DNA from: Ruminococcus sp. AF46-10NS
Lineage (GTDB): Bacteria > Bacillota > Clostridia > Lachnospirales > Lachnospiraceae
DNA length: 62,998 nt
Direction: 5' to 3'
Assembly (NCBI RefSeq): GCF_003474435.1
Contig: NZ_QRNF01000021.1
Span: 1-62,998 of the forward strand
In this document: in pieces, positions 14,856-23,207 of the stretch
Numbering within the stretch: position 1 is the stretch's first letter
How the letters are laid out: the number at the start of each line of letters is the position of its first letter
Program-made: the position numbers and the translations under genes
Notes under the pieces: generated by a model
Database searches by the model: none
The model's input: only the letters and a program-made list of their open reading frames with translations
What the model was told of the DNA's origin: nothing

Positions 14856-17044
14856 GAAAAAAGAGGTTGATGGAGTTAAAACCATTAAAAGTGATGAACA
14901 GACATATCGCCGATGCAAAGAAAACGGAAATATCTTTGAGTACACTGGAGAAACAAAGGGGTGAACCCGGAAAATATCGGATGTATTGTCGGGCAGCAGT
15001 AGAAAAAGGAATTTTAAAAGTGTATCTGTTTGCCGTAACGGATATTGAGGAGAATATAAACTTTCCAAGGTACCGTCTGTTTATCAGCAGAAAAGAGAGA
15101 CGGTTTATAACCTATGATGAAAAATTAAAAAAATGGAGAAAGGCACTTCTTGAAAGTATCTTATGGGATGTAAGAACTAATTTGGGCAACATCTATGTAA
15201 ATGGCTGTGATACAAAAATCATCCAAAAATATTTAAAGACAATGCAGCCTGCAATCCGGGCACTGGAAGAGTTTCAGGCGAATATCCGTAAAGAACAAAG
15301 GATACGTCATGATAAAAAACTTACAGATTCATGGGACCAGGTGATGAAAACTGTATCTGGACTGCCTAAAAACTGGATCGGATGGGTTTCAAAATATGGA
15401 ATTACGGAACACTATATCTTCTACAAGTATCAGAAAAATGGTGCTACAGAAGGATATTGTACATATTGCAAAAAACATGTTCCAATCCGCTCACCCAAAT
15501 ATAACCAGAAAGGACAGTGCAATGTGTGTGGACAACCAATTACTTTTCGTTCTGTGGGAAAGTCTGGAAGATTTTGTACAAAGTGGTACAGAGTCTATCT
15601 TATCCAGAGGAGACGCAAGACTTCTGGTTTTGTGCTCCGGATCTTTTATGCCAGAACGTGGTATAAAAAGGGCGGCTATACAGATTGCGAAACTACCTGC
15701 CATGAAGAGCAAAGAAGAATCTTCTCTGCAAATGGAAAGGAAATTTCCAATTTCGTTTATGATCTGTTCAAACAACGGGAAATGCGTTGGATTTCGTGTA
15801 GAAGTTCTTGGTATTATACTTGCTGTGACAGTCAATATAAAGGAATGGTTTATCCATATACCCTGTCGGATCTGTCCAGGCATGAATTAAAAGAAACAGG
15901 TCTGCGTGAGTACGCCCTTGGTCAGAAAAAGATAGATCCTGGAAAATATCTTTACCTATGGAAGACGTATCCGGTACTGGAACAGATTGTAAAAGCGGGG
16001 CTTTTCCAGTTAGTTGATGATGTACTGGACCACAGGGCAGCAGATGCAATAAAAAGAAAAGGCAGAAAACCAACAGAATTCCTGTCCGTAGATAAGAAAG
16101 AGTTTCGAAGACTCCGAGATATGAATGGCGGGGTAAAAGAACTTAAATGGCTGCAACTTGAAAAGAGTACAGGAAAAACAATCGGGGATGAAGAAATATG
16201 CTGGATGGTAAAAGAAGGATTTGAACCAAACGACCTGAAGTTTGTTCTGGATCAGATGAGCATCTGCCAGATTCGACATTATCTTGTGAAACAATCAGAA
16301 AAATCCGGGGATGATATCAGCCATGTGCTGCAGGTGTGGAACGATTATCTTTCTATGGCAAAAAGACTGGGAATGGATATACATGATTCCATTATTTACC
16401 GTACCAGAGATCTTCAACTGCGCCATAAAGAGGCGGTTTTGAAGATAGAAGAAATGAAACGCGGAATCCGACGCAGGGAGCTGGAAGAAAAGTATGTCGG
16501 ATTTCAGAAACATCTCATTGATTTGAAAGAAAAATATGAGTTCAGTGACGGTGAATATCAGGTTATTGCGCCAAAGAGTATCGATGACATCCTGTATGAA
16601 GGTGATACGCTTCATCACTGTGTAAATAAGACGGATACTTATTTTGACCGGATCGTTTCAAAAGAAAGCTATATCCTGTTTTTGCGGGAAAAAGAGAATC
16701 CGAAAGTACCGTTTTATACACTGGAAGTTGAACCAGATGGAACCATCCGGCAAAAACGTGCGGAATTCAACCGTCAAAATAAGGACATTGATAAGGTGAC
16801 TTCTTTTTTAACATTGTGGCAGAAGGAAATTCAGAAACGATTAACCAAAAAAGATCGTAAGAGCACAGAAGAAAGCAGGAAGCTCAGGCAGCAGAACTAT
16901 CAGGAGATACGTGATAAGCATGTAGTTGTCCATGGCGGAACATTTGCTGGGGAACTTCTGGCTGATCTTTTAGAGAAAGACTTAATGGACCTACCAGTGG
17001 AATCGGCAGAAAACGAAGAAAGCCCTACTGAAATAGCGGCGTAA
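14852..17044 (+). CDS. PcfJ-like protein, first copy
   Basis: 730 residues, a full-length PcfJ-like protein. A four-cysteine zinc site C203-C206/C223-C226 (GYCTYC and GQCNVCGQ) lies in the first third; the conserved C-terminal block has DDILYEGDTLHHCVN near residue 580-590, then YTLEVEPDGTIRQKR and a Lys/Arg-rich tail. PcfJ is known from plasmid pCF10 and many Firmicute elements but has no settled biochemical role; the zinc finger and HHCVN block suggest nucleic-acid work. A paralogue follows directly. Confidence 0.85.
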   Translation: MRKKRLMELKPLKVMNRHIADAKKTEISLSTLEKQRGEPGKYRMYCRAAVEKGILKVYLFAVTDIEENINFPRYRLFISRKERRFITYDEKLKKWRKALLESILWDVRTNLGNIYVNGCDTKIIQKYLKTMQPAIRALEEFQANIRKEQRIRHDKKLTDSWDQVMKTVSGLPKNWIGWVSKYGITEHYIFYKYQKNGATEGYCTYCKKHVPIRSPKYNQKGQCNVCGQPITFRSVGKSGRFCTKWYRVYLIQRRRKTSGFVLRIFYARTWYKKGGYTDCETTCHEEQRRIFSANGKEISNFVYDLFKQREMRWISCRSSWYYTCCDSQYKGMVYPYTLSDLSRHELKETGLREYALGQKKIDPGKYLYLWKTYPVLEQIVKAGLFQLVDDVLDHRAADAIKRKGRKPTEFLSVDKKEFRRLRDMNGGVKELKWLQLEKSTGKTIGDEEICWMVKEGFEPNDLKFVLDQMSICQIRHYLVKQSEKSGDDISHVLQVWNDYLSMAKRLGMDIHDSIIYRTRDLQLRHKEAVLKIEEMKRGIRRRELEEKYVGFQKHLIDLKEKYEFSDGEYQVIAPKSIDDILYEGDTLHHCVNKTDTYFDRIVSKESYILFLREKENPKVPFYTLEVEPDGTIRQKRAEFNRQNKDIDKVTSFLTLWQKEIQKRLTKKDRKSTEESRKLRQQNYQEIRDKHVVVHGGTFAGELLADLLEKDLMDLPVESAENEESPTEIAA

Positions 17045-17138
17045 ATAAAATGGATGCGGCAGGGAGTTCCCCTGCTGCATTTGAGCAGAAAAGATAAAAT
17101 GACATTATATGCAGCAGAAAATGAAGGAGAGGATGGAA

Positions 17139-19328
17139 ATGAATAAAAAAGAATTGCGTAACATGAAATTGCTGGAAGCTACGGATGAACTGATAAAACT
17201 TGCAAAAGAAGATGTGCCAGTAAGAGATAAAGGATACTATACGGAGCAGCTGATTTATCAGAGGGGGCTATATTTACGTGCAGAAGTAGAAAACAATATT
17301 TTAAAAGTAGCATTTTATCTGGCAGAATATCTTTCCAGGGACTGTCGGAAACCTGTATATACATTATATATTGATAAAAAGAACGATGTTTTTAAAGGGT
17401 ATGATTACCGGACAAAGAAATGGTCAGATAGTATGCTGGATAAGACCATTTTCTCAAAATGGTTATATCAGGAAAATTCTTATATGAAAGAGGCGGATAC
17501 AGCGTTGATCCAAAAGTATCTTGAAAGTGAATATGACGATGCTTTTTATGCACTGTATGTATATCAACGTGAGCAGAGACACCGGAGGCTGGGAATGAAA
17601 TATGAAAAAATTCTGACAAGCTGGGATCAGTGTATGGATAGACTTCCCAAAATTCCGAAAGACTGGCTGAGATGGCAGAAAAAAGTTGGAATTACCCAGA
17701 ATTTTATTTTTTATCATTACAGCCGCAGGAAAGATCAGACAGGATATTGTAGTTGGTGTGAAAGCGAAGTTCCAATCAGCCATCCTCACCATAATACAGT
17801 GGGGAATTGCCCAAAATGCAGACATCAGATTCAATATAAAGCATTAGGCCGGGCCAAAAATATAGAAACCCAAAAAGAGACTGCATACCTGCTTCAGACC
17901 TGTGGAAATAATGTGTTTGTTTTGAGAGAATTCCAGCTTCAGATGCTCATAGTAAGCAGCTCATATAAAAAACCAGTATATTCTTTCTTTGAGCGCCGGA
18001 GAATCCTGTATGATGAAGAATTAAATACGAAAGAATATTATTTCGGCCGTCATCATTGGACAAAAGAAAGCCGATGGATCCAGGGTAAATTACAAGTTCC
18101 ACTGTATCCAGGTTACGGTGGCTATATGACATATGAAAGATATAATATGGGAAATATTTATGGAAAATCACTGCATGGTATTAAGAACAGGACATTCCGT
18201 AGGACAGGATTCTACGAATATGCAAAAGCCAAAAAGTACTTAGATCCGGTAAACTTTTTTGAAATGGTTAGAGAAAGACCTTATCTGGAACGGCTCATTA
18301 AAGCAGGACTTTATCATCTCGCAGAAGACATTATGGATAATAAAGCACAGATTTATTGTAAAGATTCCGGAAACCTTGGAAAAGCACTGGGAATTGACGG
18401 GTTCCGCTTGAAAAGGCTGCGTACAAACAATGGGGGAGAGATTTTTCTTCAATGGCTGTTGCTTGAAAAAACTCAAAACAAACTGATCCATGACGATGTG
18501 ATTTTGTGGATGTGCCGGGAAAAGCTTAAACCAGCGGATCTTATGTTCATTATGGATCGTATGGCCCCTTTACAGATCAAAAATTATCTGGAAAAGCAGG
18601 CAGCAGAAAGTGGGGAATCCGTGAAAGACCTGATCAAAACATGGAAGGATTATCTTAATATGGCAATTCGGGTCGGAGTGAATGTGCAGGATTCTGTTAT
18701 CTACCGTGCACGAAAGCTCATGCAGAGACATAATGAAATGATAAAAGAGATAGAAGCAAAAGATTTGATTTTAAGAGCCGGAGAGCTGGAAAAGAAGTAT
18801 CCGGGTCTGAATCGTATATGCAGGGATTTGAAAAAATATGAATATGCGGACAAAGAGTATCAGATCGTTGTGCCGGAAAAAGTGGATGACATTTTGTATG
18901 AAGCAAAACTGATGCATCACTGCGTAAATAATACAGAAACCTATTATGAACGAATGAGCCAGCAGGAATCCTATATCCTGTTTTTGAGAAAGGCAGAACA
19001 ACCAACGGAGGCGTACTATACGCTTGAAGTGGAACCGGATGGGACCATAAGGCAGACACGTACTTTTTATAACCAGCAGAATGAAGATATTGAGCTTGCA
19101 AGGGATTTTCTTGTAAAATGGCAGAAACAATTAAAAAAGAAACTGGCAAAAGAAGATTATAAACTGGCTGTAAAAAGTCAGAGTCTCAGGAAAAAAGAGA
19201 TTGACGAGCTCCGCAGCAAAGGCGTTCGTGTAAACGGTGTTGGGTATTGCAACAAATTGCTTGCTGAAATTCTGGAGGAAGATTTAATGGAGGCTGGGAA
19301 TCGAGAACTGGAAGAACAGGCCGCATAA
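17139..19328 (+). CDS. PcfJ-like protein, second copy
   Basis: 729 residues from ATG 17139, with AAGGAGAGG six bases upstream (an in-frame ATG at 17109 lacks this). Same architecture as the preceding gene: zinc site C204-C207/C224-C227 (GYCSWC, GNCPKC), long helical middle, DDILYEAKLMHHCVN near residue 592 and YTLEVEPDGTIRQTR. The copies align over their whole length but are clearly diverged, so this is an old duplication rather than an assembly repeat. Two divergent copies could form a heteromer or serve different partners. Confidence 0.85.
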   Translation: MNKKELRNMKLLEATDELIKLAKEDVPVRDKGYYTEQLIYQRGLYLRAEVENNILKVAFYLAEYLSRDCRKPVYTLYIDKKNDVFKGYDYRTKKWSDSMLDKTIFSKWLYQENSYMKEADTALIQKYLESEYDDAFYALYVYQREQRHRRLGMKYEKILTSWDQCMDRLPKIPKDWLRWQKKVGITQNFIFYHYSRRKDQTGYCSWCESEVPISHPHHNTVGNCPKCRHQIQYKALGRAKNIETQKETAYLLQTCGNNVFVLREFQLQMLIVSSSYKKPVYSFFERRRILYDEELNTKEYYFGRHHWTKESRWIQGKLQVPLYPGYGGYMTYERYNMGNIYGKSLHGIKNRTFRRTGFYEYAKAKKYLDPVNFFEMVRERPYLERLIKAGLYHLAEDIMDNKAQIYCKDSGNLGKALGIDGFRLKRLRTNNGGEIFLQWLLLEKTQNKLIHDDVILWMCREKLKPADLMFIMDRMAPLQIKNYLEKQAAESGESVKDLIKTWKDYLNMAIRVGVNVQDSVIYRARKLMQRHNEMIKEIEAKDLILRAGELEKKYPGLNRICRDLKKYEYADKEYQIVVPEKVDDILYEAKLMHHCVNNTETYYERMSQQESYILFLRKAEQPTEAYYTLEVEPDGTIRQTRTFYNQQNEDIELARDFLVKWQKQLKKKLAKEDYKLAVKSQSLRKKEIDELRSKGVRVNGVGYCNKLLAEILEEDLMEAGNRELEEQAA

Positions 19329-19484
19329 TAGCAGATTGATATATCACAAAAGTAACTTAACAGTAAAATGAAATTCCTGTGAAAATTTGGGGATATTTAC
19401 AGAAACAGCTCTGAAATTCTCTTTTATTTAAGTATAAGGGATTTTATGGAATTCCTTAAATATACTCGAAACGGAGGATGAGAT

Positions 19485-19592
19485 TTGGAGGAAAAATTAA
19501 AGTTGCTTTGGCTGATATTGATCTTTGTTGATTTTGGGCTTATGTTTGTTTCATTTCCAATCTTGATTTATGTGATTTTTTGTATGACATGA
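19485..19592 (+). CDS. 35-residue single-span membrane peptide
   Basis: TTG start at 19485, with GGAGG (19473-19477) seven bases upstream. A charged MEEKLK start leads into one long hydrophobic stretch (about residues 7-33, aromatic-rich). Such tiny proteins are usually missed. It could be a toxin-type or regulatory membrane peptide; no family is recognised. Region 19329-19484 is otherwise empty, and 19593-19965 holds two hairpins and no convincing gene. Confidence 0.5.
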   Translation: MEEKLKLLWLILIFVDFGLMFVSFPILIYVIFCMT

Positions 19593-19614
19593 ATACAAAA
19601 AGCCTTCTGTAAGT

Positions 19615-19644
19615 GCCCTTGTCCGGTGAAAAGACCGGAGGGGC
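19615..19644. other. GC-rich hairpin
   Basis: gccc (19615-19618) with gggc (19641-19644), and inside them tccggt (19622-19627) with accgga (19634-19639). There is no T-run on either side, so termination is doubtful. Confidence 0.4.
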
Positions 19645-19860
19645 ATTTGCATGTATGCAACAGTTTATGCATGTATTCGCAGGAATACGAGTAAAATACT
19701 ACCCAGCTGCTACTGTTTAAAGCCTGTAGTGAAATTGACATTAAGTATCTGGAATGATACGATAAAATTGAACATTTTGCAAGGCAGATCGCACAAATTT
19801 TATTCTGATACGAGGTCAGAATTTTATACTTTATACCGCGTCTGCGGATCAACCGATAAA

Positions 19861-19902
19861 GACACAAAAAGAGTAAAATGAACTCTTGGAGTGTCTTTTT
19901 TT
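19861..19902 (+). terminator. terminator before the repeat-protein gene
   Basis: gacac (19861-19865) with gtgtc (19891-19895), plus an inner agagt/actct helix, followed by seven T. It isolates the repeat-protein gene from the PcfJ operon. Confidence 0.7.
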
Positions 19903-19965
19903 GTTTGGCAAAATGTTTTGACATGTATCAGATCCAATCACGATAAAAGGAGGAAAGAAGTTTTT

Positions 19966-21525
19966 ATGCCACGTAAAATCAGATCAAATTACATGGAGAA
20001 ATTCAAATTTGTGTACAATGGCAGAACTTTTGAAAGTAAGCATAAATGCTGTAATTTTTATGGAATATGTTACCGTAGTGTAATGGCATATCAGAATCAA
20101 TATAAATGTAGAACTGAAGAAGCGATTACACATTTTATTGAATTGAAAAAAAGTAAAGAGATCATATTCCGAAATCGAAAATGGGCCAGCATTAAGACCT
20201 GCTGCGAATTTTATGATTTAAACGAAGATTCTGTCAAGACCGATATGTGGAATCGAAAATGCACACCACAGGAAGCGATTGAACGGGCAATAGAATGGAA
20301 AAAGGCACATGAAATCACATATCATGGTGTGAAATACCCATCACTGCCTCAATGTTGTGAAGACCTGGAGATAAATCCTATATCAGTACGTTTGTATATG
20401 GAAAAAAATGGGGTTTCTTCTACACGTGCGATTACACATTATATCAAATCTAAAGAGAAAAGAGCCTTTGAATTCCGTGGAAAAGAATACAAAAATTTTA
20501 CGGAATGTTGTCTTGCGTATGGATTAAAGCCAAAGTCAGTAAGTTCAGCAGTATTTAAAGCGAAACGTCCTCACGCGGATGTTATGGAAGAAATTATCTC
20601 TCATATGGAAGGTTGTATGCCAAAAGAAGTAACGAAAAAAGAAGAAATTCCTGAAAATCAGGTGATGTCTAAAGAAAGGCATCGTGCGAAAGAGGCTTTT
20701 TTTTATGAGGGAAATAAATATATCTCACTTGGACAATGTTGTGAATTCTATGGAATTAATGAATCTAGTGTACGCAGTAGAGCTTGGCGAAAAAAGTGTA
20801 CATGGGAAGAAGCTGTGAAATATTATATTCAAAAAAAGGAAACAGAAACACCGAAAATGCAATTCTTTTATAAAGGGAAAAGGTATAAAAGTGTTTCAGC
20901 ATGTTGTGCTGAATACGGCGTTAATGCTTCCAGTGTGCGTAACCGTGCCAAAACAACAGAATGCAGCATTGAAGAATCTTTGGATCATTTCATAAAGAAA
21001 GCCAGAATGGAAACACAGCCGTCGGTATTTATTTTTAGAGACAAAACCTATAGGTCTTTGGAAGAATGCTGTCTGGAATATGGAGTCAACGCTGACAGTG
21101 TATCTTCAAGAAAATATAGATTGAATTGTACTATGGAAGAATCATTGGAGCATTTTATTGAAAATAAAGATATGATTGCCGAAAGAATACAAAAATTTAC
21201 ATTTAAAGGAATAGAATATCGAAGTCTCCGGGCATGTTGTCAAAAATATGGTATTGATGATATATGTGTGAGACAAAGAGCACGAGATAAGAATTGTTCT
21301 CTTGAAGAATCGTTTACACATTTTATGACGAGAAAAAGGAAAAAAATGTTAAGTAACCCGGAATTTGAATATCATGGAACTGTTTATCCATCGCTTAAAG
21401 TATGCTGTGAGAAATTAGGAATAAATAAAAGCAGTGTAATAAGTCGAAGCCATAGGACCGGATGCAGTTTACAGGAAGCAGTGGAGTATTATGTCAGCCA
21501 ACAGGAACGTAGAACATTGGATTAA
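19966..21525 (+). CDS. protein of nine double-cysteine helix-turn-helix-like repeats
   Basis: 519 residues from ATG 19966; AAAGGAGG lies 12 bases upstream. The whole protein is nine copies of a ~51-57 residue unit, with Cys-Cys pairs at 28-29, 79-80, 130-131, 181-182, 258-259, 313-314, 368-369, 425-426 and 480-481. Consensus per unit: an F-x-Y-x-G-K-x-Y-x-S strand, a helix bearing CC, YG(I/V)N turn, a second helix starting SSVRSR, then C-(T/S)-x-E-E-A and a helix ending HFI-x-K. A ~26-residue polar linker separates repeats four and five. The unit resembles the intron-encoded-nuclease repeat (IENR1/NUMOD-type) DNA-binding motif. No nuclease domain is attached. A modular DNA-binding role is inferred. 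Confidence 0.8.
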   Translation: MPRKIRSNYMEKFKFVYNGRTFESKHKCCNFYGICYRSVMAYQNQYKCRTEEAITHFIELKKSKEIIFRNRKWASIKTCCEFYDLNEDSVKTDMWNRKCTPQEAIERAIEWKKAHEITYHGVKYPSLPQCCEDLEINPISVRLYMEKNGVSSTRAITHYIKSKEKRAFEFRGKEYKNFTECCLAYGLKPKSVSSAVFKAKRPHADVMEEIISHMEGCMPKEVTKKEEIPENQVMSKERHRAKEAFFYEGNKYISLGQCCEFYGINESSVRSRAWRKKCTWEEAVKYYIQKKETETPKMQFFYKGKRYKSVSACCAEYGVNASSVRNRAKTTECSIEESLDHFIKKARMETQPSVFIFRDKTYRSLEECCLEYGVNADSVSSRKYRLNCTMEESLEHFIENKDMIAERIQKFTFKGIEYRSLRACCQKYGIDDICVRQRARDKNCSLEESFTHFMTRKRKKMLSNPEFEYHGTVYPSLKVCCEKLGINKSSVISRSHRTGCSLQEAVEYYVSQQERRTLD

Positions 21526-21530
21526 TCTAT

Positions 21531-21553
21531 AAGGCCAGCAGGCAGCCTTTTTT
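21531..21553 (+). terminator. short terminator after the repeat-protein gene
   Basis: aaggc (21531-21535) with gcctt (21545-21549), then T to 21553. The stem is short. Confidence 0.5.
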
Positions 21554-21570
21554 AGAATTTATATAATAGA

Positions 21571-21622
21571 GAGGAGGAACGGTCAATATCATCTGCCTGC
21601 AGATATTGACCGGTTATATATG
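21571..21622 (+). promoter_or_regulatory. SD - hairpin - start codon arrangement of the excisionase gene
   Basis: GAGGAGGAA (21571-21579) is followed directly by an 11-bp perfect hairpin (21580-21590 with 21602-21612, loop 11 nt); the ATG is at 21620, seven bases beyond. Linear SD-ATG distance is ~40 bases, far too long, but with the stem folded it would be about seven. Translation may therefore need the hairpin. The same palindrome could also be a protein operator. Confidence 0.6.
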
Positions 21623-21817
21623 TTGCGAAAAAAAACACAGCCGGAAGCAAACAACGATAAAATTCTTATATCCGTTAAAGAAGCCTGTGAGCTTACAGGA
21701 CTTTCTGAGAAAACAATGAGATCATTGATGAATGAAAACTGTTTCATGGTACGGATTGGGCGCAGAACACTGATTGATAAGAAAAAATTTCAAAAATGGA
21801 TAGATCGGCAGTCTTGA
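21620..21817 (+). CDS. xis: excisionase (Xis), helix-turn-helix
   Basis: 65 residues: KEACELTGLSEKTMRSLM helix-turn-helix, then FMVRIGRRTLIDKKKFQKWI, the standard excisionase wing and tail. It directs the integrase towards excision. It lies 70 bp before the integrase gene on the same strand. There is no direct ribosome site; see the SD-hairpin arrangement just upstream. Confidence 0.85.
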   Translation: MLRKKTQPEANNDKILISVKEACELTGLSEKTMRSLMNENCFMVRIGRRTLIDKKKFQKWIDRQS

Positions 21818-21887
21818 AAGCTTTTTTTTGTTGTGCTAAAATATATATCCAGTGCCATGCATTATCATCAGAAAGGATGGTGGTGTT

Positions 21888-23165
21888 ATGGGCAAAAACT
21901 TAAAGGGTAAAGAATTAGGAAAAGGATTATATCAAAGAAAAGATGGACGATATGAGGCCAGAATTTTCGTTCGCGGTACAGGAAAAACGTTTTCAATTTA
22001 TGGTACAAATTTACAACATCTAAAAAAAGAAAGAAATGCCTACCTTGCTAATGTTTCCCCCGGAATTGCAGGATATGATCCTAGAATTTCTGTTTCAAAG
22101 TGGTATGAAAAATGGATGCTTATTTATGTGGTGCATTCTGTTAAAGCAACCACTTTAAGTAACTATGTAAATGGTTTTGAGCGAGTAAGAGAATATATTG
22201 GTTACATGAGGTTAATAGAGGTCCGTCCAACACATATTCTTGACATGATAAAGGGACTCGAAGAAGAAGGATATGCACGTACAACGGTAATACAATCATT
22301 AAGTGTAGTCCGTCAGCTTTTCAAAAAGGCATATGGTGGAAAAATGATACCCATAGATCCCGTAGCCGATATTAAACTGCCTAAAGAAGAACCGGGTGAA
22401 ATACCTGATGAGAAGATAATGCAGGAACAAGAAGATGAAAAATGTCTTAGTGTATATGACACTCATCGTTTCCTTGAGAGCTGCAAGAATACCCGGTATT
22501 ATGAACTCTTTTTTATTCTTCTTCATACAGGATTACGTATAGGGGAAGCACTTGCCCTAGAATGGTGTGATCTTGACTTTAAGCATGAAAAGCTTCGTGT
22601 ATATAAAACCTTAAACAGAGTTACAAAATATTATGATTCGAAAGGAAATGAACTTCCTGAAAGGTATTCTACTATTCAGATTACAACACCAAAGAAAAGT
22701 GCCAGCAATAGAAAGGTTCCATTAACGGATGCAGTGATTGCTGCTTTTATGAGCTGGAAGGAAAAACAGGATCGTGATAAAGAAAAACTGGGGAAAAACT
22801 GGGGAAAAACAAATATACTTTTAAAAAAATATCCCGGTCTGATTTTTACAACATCTTCAGGAAGAAGTTATCTTCCATCATCAGCTCAAACAGAATGCAG
22901 GCGGATTGTTGGGATTGTTAATAAGCATGAAATTGCTCTGGCAGAAAAAGAGAACAGAGATCCGAATTTAATGGATGTTCATCCTCATATTTTCCGTCAT
23001 ACTTTTGTAACAAGATGCATTCAATCGGGAATGGATGCCGCTACAGTAAAGAAAATAGCTGGACACTCTGATGAAAAAATGACTAATTATTATACACACA
23101 TTGAAGAAGAACATATAGATGACGAATACGAACTGTATATTCAAAAATACGGAACAGAAACCTGA
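21888..23165 (+). CDS. int: tyrosine recombinase (site-specific integrase)
   Basis: 425 residues from ATG 21888. N-terminal arm-binding AP2-like domain (about 1-60, KGLYQRKDGRYEARIFV), SAM-like core-binding domain (~65-150), catalytic domain with R217 (HTGLRIGE), K in the TPKKSASNRKVPL segment, H367-x-x-R370 (HIFRHTF), H393 (GHSDEKM) and the nucleophile, probably Y402 (YYTH). All active-site residues are present, so it should be active, in contrast to the integrase fragment of element 1. It ends 42 bp before mutS, so the attachment site is expected at the mutS 5' end. Confidence 0.92.
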   Translation: MGKNLKGKELGKGLYQRKDGRYEARIFVRGTGKTFSIYGTNLQHLKKERNAYLANVSPGIAGYDPRISVSKWYEKWMLIYVVHSVKATTLSNYVNGFERVREYIGYMRLIEVRPTHILDMIKGLEEEGYARTTVIQSLSVVRQLFKKAYGGKMIPIDPVADIKLPKEEPGEIPDEKIMQEQEDEKCLSVYDTHRFLESCKNTRYYELFFILLHTGLRIGEALALEWCDLDFKHEKLRVYKTLNRVTKYYDSKGNELPERYSTIQITTPKKSASNRKVPLTDAVIAAFMSWKEKQDRDKEKLGKNWGKTNILLKKYPGLIFTTSSGRSYLPSSAQTECRRIVGIVNKHEIALAEKENRDPNLMDVHPHIFRHTFVTRCIQSGMDAATVKKIAGHSDEKMTNYYTHIEEEHIDDEYELYIQKYGTET

Positions 23166-23207
23166 TTTTGCAAATGGAGATAAAATTTTAAAGAGAGGTT
23201 TAAATAC

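Larger units (their letters stand above)
12058..23165. mobile_element. integrase/excisionase island next to mutS (element 2)
   Basis: The limits are approximate, and no att repeats could be fixed by eye. All genes face mutS: leader RNA, DUF4313-like, two small unknowns, PcfK-like, DUF7666-like, two PcfJ-like genes, a tiny membrane peptide, a nine-repeat HTH protein, Xis and Int. No relaxase, coupling protein, VirB4, phage structural or replication genes are seen, so it must move with help or by integrase alone. PcfJ/PcfK are accessory proteins of conjugative elements (named from pCF10). The right end abuts the 5' end of mutS, whose N-terminus is abnormal. Confidence 0.7.

Noticed and set aside
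19966..21525. Regularly spaced repeats resembling a CRISPR array
   Set aside because: They are protein-level repeats in a single open frame; the DNA units are not identical and the period (~153-170 bp) is far too long.
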